Source: Halobacillus naozhouensis (GTDB lineage: Bacteria; Bacillota; Bacilli; Bacillales; Halobacillaceae). From it: a DNA stretch of 64,000 nt. Below the pieces are notes generated by a model. That model searched no databases. It was given only the letters and a program-made list of their open reading frames with translations, and was not told the DNA's origin. The stretch's first letter is position 1; each line of letters starts with the position of its first letter. The position numbers and the translations under genes were made by a program. The stretch spans positions 744,001-808,000 of the forward strand of contig NZ_CP121671.1 in assembly GCF_029714185.1 (NCBI RefSeq), written 5' to 3'. Shown here piece by piece: positions 32,924 to 40,943 of the stretch.

Positions 32924-34402
32924 TTGGATCTGAAACTGAAGCTACAACATTATATTAATGGTAAATGGGTTGGCGCGGACTCTGAGAATACGCGTACGAT
33001 TATTAATCCATTTGATCAGGAAGTTATTGCTGTTGTTCCCGAAGGTGATGAATCGAATGCAAAAGCAGCAATCGCTGCGGCAAGAGAAGCATTTGATAAC
33101 GGGGAATGGGCTTTTACCCCAGCAACGGAGCGAGGGGTTGTTGTAAGGAAGATTGCTGAATTGATTGAAAGAGACAAAGAAGAACTTGCCTATTTAGAAT
33201 CATTGGATACAGGCAAGACAGTAGAAGAAAGCCGCGGAGACATGGATGATATCGCAGGGGTATTTCGTTATTTCGCAGAACTTGCGGACAAAGACGGCGG
33301 GGAGCTGATCGACTCTCCGATATCAAACTCGATCAGTAAAGTGGTACATGAACCTGTAGGCGTCTGCGGACAAATTACACCATGGAATTATCCTTTACTA
33401 CAAGCGTCCTGGAAATTGGCTCCAGCACTTGCAACGGGAAATACGTTAATCATGAAACCAAGTGAAATTACTCCGCTTACTACTATAAAAGTATTTGAAC
33501 TGATAGAAGAAGCGGGTGTACCTGCCGGTGTTGCCAACTTAGTCCTTGGCGCGGGCAATACAGTAGGATCAGAGCTTTCCAATAACGAAGACGTAGACCT
33601 GATTTCTTTCACGGGCGGCATTGACACCGGGAAGAAAATTATGCAAGCGGCAAGCGCAAATGTGAAGAAGCTCGCCCTTGAGCTGGGCGGAAAAAACCCG
33701 AATGTCATCTTTGCTGATGCTGACTTTGAAACAGCAGTCGATCAAGCATTAAACGGAGTTTTCTTCCACGCAGGACAAATCTGTTCCGCTGGTACAAGGC
33801 TGATTGTAGAAGAAAGCATTCACGATGAGTTCGTTCAGGCGCTTGTAGAGCGAGTGAAAGAATTTAAGCTGGGAAGCGGATTTGAAGAAGATACCCAAAT
33901 GGGACCGCTTATTTCAGCTGAACATCTTGCAAAAGTAGAAAAATATGTAGAAACAGGGATCGAAGAAGGGGCAACAGTTGCCGTTGGCGGCGGACGCCCA
34001 GAAGAGCCTGCGTTACAACAAGGATTTTTCTATCTGCCTACGATCTTCACAGACTGCACAACAGACATGAGGATCGTTCAAGACGAAGGATTTGGTCCCA
34101 TTATTACGGTTGAAAAATTCACTGCCGAAGAAGATGCCGTAAAGCTTGCGAATGACTCGATCTATGGATTGGCTGGCGGCGTGTTTACAAATGATATTGC
34201 AAAAGCGGAACGCTGTGCAGCGAAGATGCGCATGGGGACGGTTTGGATTAATGAATTCAACCTTTATTTCCCACACGCCCCTTGGGGTGGATTTAAGCAG
34301 TCTGGTATCGGCCGCGAGCTAGGCAGACTAGGTATGGAAGAATATACAGAAACAAAGCATATTTTCCAAAACCTTAAACCAGAGCCTATCAATTGGTTCT
34401 AA
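32924..34402 (+). CDS. gbsA: Betaine aldehyde dehydrogenase
   Basis: This enzyme of about 492 residues oxidises glycine betaine aldehyde to glycine betaine, the second step of osmoprotectant synthesis from choline. TTG 32924 has TGGAG 9 bases upstream; ATG 32909, five codons earlier, lacks a site. Landmarks: QHYINGKWV, ITPWNYPLLQASWKLAPALATGN, cofactor turn SFTGGIDTG, general base LELGGKNPN, catalytic Cys in HAGQICSAGTR, and the tail NEFNLYFPHAPWGGFKQSGIGRELG, which is highly specific for GbsA/BetB enzymes. It pairs with the choline dehydrogenase gene 168 bp downstream. Confidence 0.93.
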   Translation: MDLKLKLQHYINGKWVGADSENTRTIINPFDQEVIAVVPEGDESNAKAAIAAAREAFDNGEWAFTPATERGVVVRKIAELIERDKEELAYLESLDTGKTVEESRGDMDDIAGVFRYFAELADKDGGELIDSPISNSISKVVHEPVGVCGQITPWNYPLLQASWKLAPALATGNTLIMKPSEITPLTTIKVFELIEEAGVPAGVANLVLGAGNTVGSELSNNEDVDLISFTGGIDTGKKIMQAASANVKKLALELGGKNPNVIFADADFETAVDQALNGVFFHAGQICSAGTRLIVEESIHDEFVQALVERVKEFKLGSGFEEDTQMGPLISAEHLAKVEKYVETGIEEGATVAVGGGRPEEPALQQGFFYLPTIFTDCTTDMRIVQDEGFGPIITVEKFTAEEDAVKLANDSIYGLAGGVFTNDIAKAERCAAKMRMGTVWINEFNLYFPHAPWGGFKQSGIGRELGRLGMEEYTETKHIFQNLKPEPINWF

Positions 34403-34495
34403 TAGTATTCATTTCTATAGAATCAAGCTTTAGCGTGAGCTGCTGAATTGGTTTAAGGAATAGTTTTATAAATACACTAACTCGAATTAATAAAT

Positions 34496-34542
34496 GAAAG
34501 AAGGGTTTTAGAGCTTCTCCTATTGTCTGGATCCCTTCTTTC
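34496..34542 (+). terminator. Hairpin between gbsA and the choline dehydrogenase gene
   Basis: GAAAGAAGGG (34496-34505) and CCCTTCTTTC (34533-34542) form a 10-bp stem followed by CATTTTC. It may partly terminate the gbsA transcript or protect its 3' end, so that the second gene is expressed less or from its own promoter. Confidence 0.65.
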
Positions 34543-34570
34543 CATTTTCAACATCAAGGAGGAACAATAG

Positions 34571-36253
34571 ATGACTGAAACCTATGATATTGTAATCGTT
34601 GGCGGCGGGAGTGCGGGTTCCGTACTCGGCGATCGTCTAAGTGAAGATGGGAATAAAAGTGTCCTTGTTTTGGAGGCCGGGCGCAGTGATTATTCATGGG
34701 ACCTATTGATCCAAATGCCGGCAGCTTTGCCGTTTCCAGCAGGCAAAAGCCTTTACGACTGGAAATACGAATCTGACCCTGAGCCCTATATGAATGGCCG
34801 ACGGATCAAGCATGCCCGAGGGAAGCTACTCGGAGGTTCTAGTTCCATCAACGGTATGATTTATCAACGCGGAAATCCGATGGACTATGAACGCTGGGGA
34901 GCCGACGAAGGTATGGGAACGTGGGATTTTGCGCACTGTCTTCCGTATTTCAAACGCTTGGAGAATGCATTAGGATCAAGAGATGATGAGCTTCGTGGTC
35001 ACGACGGGCCGGTCAAATTGGAACGCGGTCCAGCTAAAAATCCTTTATTCCAAGCCTTCTTTGACTCAGGTGTAGAGGCTGGTTACTCAAGAACCCCTGA
35101 TGTGAACGGCTTTCGACAGGAGGGATTCGGACCGTTTGATAAGCATGTGTACAAAGGCCAGCGGTTGTCAGCTTCACGTGCCTATCTGCATCCGGCAATG
35201 AAGCGTGAGAACTTAACGGTGAAGACTCGTGCTTTCGTTAAGAGTATCGATTTCGAAGGTACTCGAGCCAAAGGATTGACATATCAACGAAACGGGAAGA
35301 CTCATCAGGTTAAAGCAGGTGAAGTTATCCTCTCAGGCGGTGCTATCAACACGCCCCAGCTCCTTCAACTATCAGGTGTGGGAGATGCCGAACACCTTCG
35401 CTCACTTGGCATTAAACCGGTAGCCGACCTTCCAGGTGTAGGAGAAAACCTCCAGGATCACCTTGAAGTCTACATCCAACACGCATGTCCGCTACCTGTT
35501 TCCGAACAGCCTAATTTAAATAAAGCGCGTATGCCTTGGATTGGTTTGCAGTGGATGCTCGGACGCACTGGGCCGGCAGCGACCAATCATTTCGAAGGCG
35601 GAGGTTTCGTTCGTTCAAACGAGGACGTCGACTACCCGAATTTGATGTATCACTTCCTTCCGGTAGCGGTACGGTACGATGGCCAAAAAGCGCCAACGGA
35701 TCACGGATTCCAAGTACATGTCGGACCTATGTACTCTGATGCCCGGGGATCATTGAAGATTCGTTCGAAAGATCCTAAAGAGCATCCAAGCATGGTCTAC
35801 AACTACCTTTCTACTGAACAGGACAAACGCGAGTGGGTGGAAGCGATAAGAGTCACCCGGAAGATTATGTCCCAACCAGCTATGAAACCTTACAATGCAG
35901 GGGAAATCTCACCTGGTCCTACTGTTCAAACAGACGAGGAAATTTTGGAATGGGTGAAAGAAGATGCTGAAACGGCACTTCATCCGTCTTGCACCGCAAA
36001 AATGGGACCTGCTTCAGACCCCATGTCTGTCGTAGATCCGCAAACCATGAAGGTCCACGGGCTCGACAATGTACGAGTGGTCGATGCATCTGCCATGCCT
36101 TACGTTACGAACGGCAATATACATGCACCTGTGTTGATGTTGGCGGAAAAGGCAGCAGATCTCATCCTTGGACGTAAACCGCTGGAGCCCATTGATGCCG
36201 ATTTCTATCGTCATGGAGTACATCCGGCCGATGCAGGCACAGTATCTAAATAA
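34571..36253 (+). CDS. betA: FAD-dependent choline dehydrogenase (GMC family)
   Basis: This 560-residue flavoprotein oxidises choline to betaine aldehyde (and possibly further). ATG 34571 follows AAGGAGGAACA. The FAD dinucleotide fold is IVIVGGGSAGSVLGDRLSE...LVLEAG. GMC signature 1 is HARGKLLGGSSSINGMIYQRG and signature 2 is SGGAINTPQLLQLSGVGD; the catalytic His region is HPSCTAKMG, with the second residue in VTNGNIHAPV. B. subtilis uses the NAD-dependent GbsB for this step, so a BetA-type enzyme behind gbsA is a mixed Gram-negative/Gram-positive arrangement. Confidence 0.92.
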   Translation: MTETYDIVIVGGGSAGSVLGDRLSEDGNKSVLVLEAGRSDYSWDLLIQMPAALPFPAGKSLYDWKYESDPEPYMNGRRIKHARGKLLGGSSSINGMIYQRGNPMDYERWGADEGMGTWDFAHCLPYFKRLENALGSRDDELRGHDGPVKLERGPAKNPLFQAFFDSGVEAGYSRTPDVNGFRQEGFGPFDKHVYKGQRLSASRAYLHPAMKRENLTVKTRAFVKSIDFEGTRAKGLTYQRNGKTHQVKAGEVILSGGAINTPQLLQLSGVGDAEHLRSLGIKPVADLPGVGENLQDHLEVYIQHACPLPVSEQPNLNKARMPWIGLQWMLGRTGPAATNHFEGGGFVRSNEDVDYPNLMYHFLPVAVRYDGQKAPTDHGFQVHVGPMYSDARGSLKIRSKDPKEHPSMVYNYLSTEQDKREWVEAIRVTRKIMSQPAMKPYNAGEISPGPTVQTDEEILEWVKEDAETALHPSCTAKMGPASDPMSVVDPQTMKVHGLDNVRVVDASAMPYVTNGNIHAPVLMLAEKAADLILGRKPLEPIDADFYRHGVHPADAGTVSK

Positions 36254-36275
36254 CGCTTTCCGTAATAAGAAGGCC

Positions 36276-36480
36276 GATCATTATGGCAGTCGGAGGATAC
36301 TTGTATTTACGCTGGCAAGAGAAGAAACTCACGGCCAAAGGTAATTCCAGTTATTTTTGTTGCGGTAGTGATTCTATTAGCATCGATCGGAATTCTATAA
36401 AAAAATAAGAGCCTCACAGCTGTCTCTTGAAAAGGATGGCTTGTGAGGCTCTTTCTATAACGATACATAGAACGGAGTCA
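36276..36480 (+). pseudogene. Deleted relic of the gntP permease gene and its 3' flank
   Basis: 36276-36341 is a 66-base near-copy (one mismatch seen) of bases 30100-30165 inside the GntP gene. 36342-36480 then continues with a diverged copy of bases from about 30780 to 30918, comprising the last codons, stop, terminator and 3' flank. About 610 bases between the two pieces are missing. It therefore records a second copy of the permease that was internally deleted. The betaine locus sits exactly between the intact gene and this relic, indicating a duplication or insertion event. It makes no protein. Confidence 0.9.
36408..36455. terminator. Retained terminator within the gntP relic
   Basis: AGAGCCTCACAGC...GCTTGTGAGGCTCTTTCT forms a stem homologous to the terminator at 30845-30893 and strengthened by compensatory changes (GAGCCTCAC/GTGAGGCTC). 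It probably now serves betA on one side and the LacI gene on the other. Confidence 0.7.
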
Positions 36481-36482
36481 TC

Positions 36483-37514
36483 CTATTTCGGGAACGGCTG
36501 CGTTCTATATTTCGATCCTTGGACAGTCCGTGTTGTAGGAATGATAACCGTGCGATCATTTACATCTTTGTTTTTAATAATCTTAAACAAGTGTTTCGTT
36601 GCCACTTCTCCAAGATCATTAGTTGGGTTTTCAATCTGGATAATAGATGGGAATAAGAAAGATGTGATCTCTGTATTGCTGTAGCCGCCAATAAGAATAT
36701 CCGATGGAGTCGAAATTCCATGCTCATCTAAATTCTTATATAAGCTAAGTAGTTTGAGATCATCTGTAGCAAAGATAGCTGTCGGCAGTCTTTGATTATC
36801 GAAAAGCTTTTGGGAATTTTCGTAAGCTTCGTTCATGGTAAAACCGCAGTTGATCATGAGCTCATCTTGAACAGGGATGTTGTTATCTTTAAGACATTGT
36901 TTATAGCCTTCTAATCGATCAATCGACACATGATACTCCTGTGGTGAATACAGACATGCAATATCCTTATGCCCTAAATCGATCATATATTGGACGAGGT
37001 TATAGCTGTCTAAAAAGTTATTCGTATCGACAGAGTATATGTTTTGATACTCCCCGACAACTTTCCCGATGACAATCGTGGGAATGTTAAACTTATCGAT
37101 TTCTTTAAAGTAATCTTCATCAGACGGAGAGCTTAGCATAATAATGCCCTTTACAATTTTGGAAGCCGTTTTTGCTATACAACGTTTGATTTCTTCCACG
37201 TCATTTTGGGAGGTCTGGAGGATAACATCATAATCTTCCTGGTCAGAAAACTTCGATATGACGTGAAGAATCTCAGAGAAGAAAGGGTTGTTTTTAGTTG
37301 TGGTCGTTGACCTTGAAACGACAAGAATAGCATCGAAACCCGAAGAAAGTCCGCGGGCAATTTTACTTGGCTGGTAATTCAGTTCTTTAATCGCTTTTTG
37401 TACTTTATCTTTGCTCTTAGCAGATATATTAGGGTTATTATTTAAGACTCTAGATACAGTCGACTTTGATACGTTTGCAGCCTTTGCTATATCGTAGATC
37501 GTTGGATTCATCAT
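36483..37514 (-). CDS. LacI family regulator of the ycj-like glucoside cluster
   Basis: This 343-residue repressor starts MMNPTIYDIAKAANVSKSTVSRVLNNNPNISAKSKDKV, a standard LacI DNA-binding head with hinge KIARGLSSG. The effector domain follows (NPFFSEILHVIS, KIVKGIIMLSSP, GHKDIACLYSPQEYHVSIDRLEGY, PTAIFATDDLKLLSLY, IGGYSNTEITSFLFPSI). It is divergent from the ABC receptor gene. E. coli YcjW, the cluster's counterpart regulator, has the same family and place. Matching candidate operators lie at 37530 and 37756. Confidence 0.9.
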   Translation of the reverse strand: MMNPTIYDIAKAANVSKSTVSRVLNNNPNISAKSKDKVQKAIKELNYQPSKIARGLSSGFDAILVVSRSTTTTKNNPFFSEILHVISKFSDQEDYDVILQTSQNDVEEIKRCIAKTASKIVKGIIMLSSPSDEDYFKEIDKFNIPTIVIGKVVGEYQNIYSVDTNNFLDSYNLVQYMIDLGHKDIACLYSPQEYHVSIDRLEGYKQCLKDNNIPVQDELMINCGFTMNEAYENSQKLFDNQRLPTAIFATDDLKLLSLYKNLDEHGISTPSDILIGGYSNTEITSFLFPSIIQIENPTNDLGEVATKHLFKIIKNKDVNDRTVIIPTTRTVQGSKYRTQPFPK

Positions 37515-37529
37515 GCTTCACCTCTTTTT

Positions 37530-37541
37530 GGTACCGGTTCC
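37530..37541 (-). promoter_or_regulatory. Candidate LacI operator, GGTACCGGTTCC
   Basis: It lies 16 bp upstream of the LacI start codon and shares the pattern GGNASCGGTNCC with the site at 37756, so autoregulation is likely. Confidence 0.55.
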
Positions 37542-37682
37542 ATTACATAGTATCAAACTTCCAAAAATATGTCACCGAATAACTTTTAATTCAGGCAAAA
37601 AATAGAATGATATTACCATAAAATAACTAATATTTATCCTGATAAAAGGTGCTTAAACTAAGCGTTTTATTGAAATATTATG

Positions 37683-37767
37683 TTGACAGAAAAACAAAAT
37701 GTATATTATGATCTTCACAAATGGTAACGCTGTCATATTTTTTTTGAATGTTTTTGGGAGCGGTCCC
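37683..37767 (+). promoter_or_regulatory. Promoter and operators of the glucoside cluster
   Basis: TTGACA (37683-37688) and TATGAT (37707-37712) with an 18-bp spacer form a sigma-A promoter. ATGGTAACGCTGTCA (37721-37735), at the expected start point, matches the cre consensus at all but one position and could equally be a LacI-type half operator. GGGAGCGGTCCC (37756-37767) matches the operator pattern at 37530. Together they suggest substrate induction plus catabolite repression. The rest of the region to 37836 holds no gene. Confidence 0.6.
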
Positions 37768-37836
37768 TAAAATGCGAAAGTAGAACATGAATTCCTCAAA
37801 GGTAAAGGCAGCAAAAACTATCCAGGAGGCTGACAC

Positions 37837-39135
37837 ATGAAACTTAAACGGTTTGGAATAATGGCTTTCATTGTACTCTCTGCAACTTTAATTGGCTGCT
37901 CTAGTGAAACCAGCCAATCAAAGGGAGGAGAAGTAACCATTGAATTTATGCATACTTCTGTAGAGCAGGAACGCTTAAAGGTGGTAAATGGATTAATAGA
38001 GGAATTTGAAAAGGTCAATCCTGACATCAATATTGATCCAGTTGTCGTCGAGGAAGGCAGTCTATCGACCAAAATCATTACCTTAGCTCAGGCTAGCGAG
38101 TTACCAGAGGTTATTGAGGTTGGGCAGCAGCACGCAAAGATGCTGGATAAAAATGCTCTTGTCGATACGGAAGCTTTGAAAAGCGTCATTAGTGACATTG
38201 GTAAAGACGAGTACTTTGACGGAGCATTGAAACTCGTACGTACAGAGGATGGGGAAGGTTTTAGAGGCATCCCGATGAGTGGGTGGGTACAAGGCATCTG
38301 GTATAACAAAGAAATGCTCGCTTCCAAAGGTTTTGATGAACCACAGAACTGGGAGGAGCTGCTAGAGGTTGCGAAAGCATTTACGGATAAGGCCAATCAA
38401 AAGTATGGGATTGCCATGCCAACTGTAGAGGCTGGAATGTCAGAGCAAGCCTTCTCACAGTTCGCCCTATCCAATAAGGCCAACATCTTAAATGCTAATG
38501 GTGAAATCACTCTGAACACTCCCGAAATGAAAGAAGCCTTGGAGTATTATAAGAAATTGTCGCAATATACGATGCCAGGCTCAAATGGTGTAACCGAGGT
38601 AAGAGATGCGTTTATGAATGGTACTGCTCCAATGGCCATCTATTCTACATACATTTTACCCGCTGTTTACGCTCAAGGGGATCCTAGTAATCTAGGATTT
38701 GCCATACCGAAAAAAGAACAAGAGGCTGTATTTGGAACAGTTAGTTCTTTAACGATTCCAACTGGGCTAAAAGAACAACAGAAAGAAGCGGCACAAAAGT
38801 TTGTGAAATTCCTTTCCAAAACCGAAAATGCGACCGAGTGGATTCTAATGGCTCCAGGCGGGGCTCAGCCAGTCCACAAAAGTGTAGTGGCAAGTGAAGC
38901 CTATCAATCTAATAAAGTCATTAATGCCTTTGGTGATTTATCTACTGAGATTGCCGAATCCTTTAATGAAATTCAAGTATTCGGTTTAGTAGAAAATAAA
39001 AACTTCGTGAAGATGGGTCAAATTTCAAGTTCAAATGCGATTCCGATCATGGTGAACCGAGTAACCGTTGGTGATGCTAGTGTTGAAGAAGGGATAAATG
39101 CAGCCCAAGAACAGTTGGAGAAAGTTCTTGAATAA
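37837..39135 (+). CDS. Sugar ABC transporter substrate-binding lipoprotein (YcjN-like)
   Basis: This 432-residue family 1 receptor has lipobox TLIGCSS and an N-terminal domain with TIEFMHTSVEQERLKVVNGLIEEFEKVNPDI, EVIEVGQQHAKML and GIPMSGWVQGIWYNKEML. The C-terminal lobe includes YTMPGSNGVTEVRDAFMNGTAPMAIYSTY. ATG 37837 follows CCAGGAGG. It is first in the cluster and corresponds by place to E. coli YcjN. The ligand is presumably a glucoside such as glucosylglycerate, glucosylglycerol or a kojibiose-type disaccharide, inferred from the phosphorylases downstream. Confidence 0.9.
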   Translation: MKLKRFGIMAFIVLSATLIGCSSETSQSKGGEVTIEFMHTSVEQERLKVVNGLIEEFEKVNPDINIDPVVVEEGSLSTKIITLAQASELPEVIEVGQQHAKMLDKNALVDTEALKSVISDIGKDEYFDGALKLVRTEDGEGFRGIPMSGWVQGIWYNKEMLASKGFDEPQNWEELLEVAKAFTDKANQKYGIAMPTVEAGMSEQAFSQFALSNKANILNANGEITLNTPEMKEALEYYKKLSQYTMPGSNGVTEVRDAFMNGTAPMAIYSTYILPAVYAQGDPSNLGFAIPKKEQEAVFGTVSSLTIPTGLKEQQKEAAQKFVKFLSKTENATEWILMAPGGAQPVHKSVVASEAYQSNKVINAFGDLSTEIAESFNEIQVFGLVENKNFVKMGQISSSNAIPIMVNRVTVGDASVEEGINAAQEQLEKVLE

Positions 39136-39157
39136 GTGAAATTTCTTTTAAAATAGA

Positions 39158-39186
39158 TGGCTGCGGATCATTGGTTTCTGCAGCCA
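39158..39186 (+). other. Stem-loop between receptor and permease genes
   Basis: TGGCTGC (39158-39164) and GCAGCCA (39180-39186) form a 7-bp stem without a following U-run. As at 23711, it lies between the receptor and the first permease and probably sets receptor excess by mRNA stabilisation. Confidence 0.55.
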
Positions 39187-39220
39187 GAATTAAACCTTGT
39201 TTAGAAAGGTGGTCAACCTA

Positions 39221-40102
39221 TTGTTTAAGGTCAAACGAGAAACGTCAGATGGAAAATTAGCCTTGATTTTATTATTACCGAGCACCCTTTTAATACTATT
39301 GCTAATTGGCTACCCCATGCTCTCTAACTTTTATATAAGCTTTTTTGAGCAGCCTATTAACCCTGAGTTTCCTGCAGAGTTTGTAGGGTTTGAAAACTAC
39401 ATAGAAACATTGACGAATATTGATTTTTATAAATCACTTGGTATCACTCTCCTATACACCCTGTTAGTGGTTGTGGGGAGTACAGCCCTGGGTCTTTATG
39501 TAGCCATCATGTTCAATCGGCCATTTCGATTTAGAAAGGTTGCACGTTCGCTGATCATTTTATCTTACGTCACTCCATCCATTTCACTGATCTTTGTCTG
39601 GAAGTATATGTTCAATAGTGGATACGGGATCATTAATTACATTGGCAGAGATATTTTGCATCTTTTTGATCGGGCCCCACTCTGGTTTGATAATCCTACC
39701 AGCGCTTTCATCCTTGTCGTGTTATTTGCGATTTGGAGGTACTTTCCTTATGCCTTTATCGCGTTCTTGGCCATTCTTCAAACGATATCACCTACTTTAT
39801 ATGAAGCAGCAGAAATGGATGGCGCAAATATTTGGCAAAAGTTTAAAGCGGTTACGTTACCTGCCATTATGCCGGTCATGCTTACGGTGATCACGTTAAG
39901 GACGATTTGGATGTTCTATATGTTTGAGGACGTCTATCTATTAACAAATAAAGTGAATGTACTAGGAGTCTATTTATATGAAACCGCGTTTGCCTTTAAT
40001 GACTTAGGGAAAGCATCAGCGATTTCTGTCATCTTATTCTTAGTGATTAGTACATTAATTATTGCTATTAGGAAGAAGGTGAACTTAAATGCCAGCAGTT
40101 AA
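39221..40102 (+). CDS. Sugar ABC permease (YcjO/MalF-like)
   Basis: This permease of about 293 residues starts at TTG 39221, preceded by AAAGGTGGT at 7 bases; the frame is open 8 codons upstream to TTG 39197, but that start would lie before the ribosome binding site. It has six membrane segments, with the EAA loop EAAEMDGANIWQKFKAVTLPAIMP. It overlaps the next permease gene by 14 bases. It pairs with that permease and the lipoprotein; no ATPase gene is in the cluster, unlike E. coli ycjV. Confidence 0.88.
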   Translation: MFKVKRETSDGKLALILLLPSTLLILLLIGYPMLSNFYISFFEQPINPEFPAEFVGFENYIETLTNIDFYKSLGITLLYTLLVVVGSTALGLYVAIMFNRPFRFRKVARSLIILSYVTPSISLIFVWKYMFNSGYGIINYIGRDILHLFDRAPLWFDNPTSAFILVVLFAIWRYFPYAFIAFLAILQTISPTLYEAAEMDGANIWQKFKAVTLPAIMPVMLTVITLRTIWMFYMFEDVYLLTNKVNVLGVYLYETAFAFNDLGKASAISVILFLVISTLIIAIRKKVNLNASS

Positions 40103-40943
40103 GACGAGATCGACGAAAATTGCAGGAAGAGCATCCTTCTATTTAGGAGTCATCGTTCTATTATGCATTTGCCTATTTCCTTTCTTTATCATGCTTATGA
40201 CGGCATTTAAAGGCTCTGAGGAAGCCATTTCAAGGAATCCGACATTTTTACCGAAGGATTGGACGCTCCAGCATTTTATTGACATCTTTAACCCGGCGAT
40301 CTTTCCATACCTTCATTATTTACAGAACAGTTTTATTGTTTCCGTAACCGCATCTGTCATCTCTGTCGGGATTGCGATATTCGGAGCTTATGCCCTTTCA
40401 AGGCTGAACTTCAGAGGGCGCCTGGCGATCAATGCCAGCTTCTACACCGTTTATATGTTTTCAGGAATTCTGTTAGTGGTTCCATTGTTTAAAGTGATTG
40501 CCGGCTTGGGTCTATACGATACAAAAACATCACTTATTATCGTGATGATTGTTCAGACTTTGCCGACAGCCATATTGATGCTGAACAGTTATTTTGAAAC
40601 GATCCCTAAAGATTTGGAGGAAGCGGCCAAAATAGATGGATTAAATCGAATTAAGGTGATTTTCTACATTATTATCCCGCTGTCTTTTACAGGTATTGTT
40701 TCCGTGTTTGTTTATTGCTTTATGGTCGCATGGAATGATTTCCTCTTCGCTTCGATTTTCTTCTCAGGCGCAGAGAATTTCACATTACCTGTAGGGTTAT
40801 ATGCTTTATTTAGTACCCCTGATTACGTTTGGGGAAGAATGATGGCCGCGTCGATTATTACCGCATTGCCTGTCGTGATTATGTATGCGATATCAGAGAA
40901 CTTAATTAAAGGAAATGTAACAGATGGAGGGGTTAAAGGATGA
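40089..40943 (+). CDS. Sugar ABC permease (YcjP/MalG-like)
   Basis: This 284-residue permease has six hydrophobic segments and the EAA loop EEAAKIDGLNRIKVIFYIIIPLSFTG. It begins inside the end of the preceding permease gene and its stop overlaps the next start (ATGA), so the genes are translationally coupled. It corresponds by order to YcjP. Confidence 0.9.
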   Translation: MPAVKTRSTKIAGRASFYLGVIVLLCICLFPFFIMLMTAFKGSEEAISRNPTFLPKDWTLQHFIDIFNPAIFPYLHYLQNSFIVSVTASVISVGIAIFGAYALSRLNFRGRLAINASFYTVYMFSGILLVVPLFKVIAGLGLYDTKTSLIIVMIVQTLPTAILMLNSYFETIPKDLEEAAKIDGLNRIKVIFYIIIPLSFTGIVSVFVYCFMVAWNDFLFASIFFSGAENFTLPVGLYALFSTPDYVWGRMMAASIITALPVVIMYAISENLIKGNVTDGGVKG

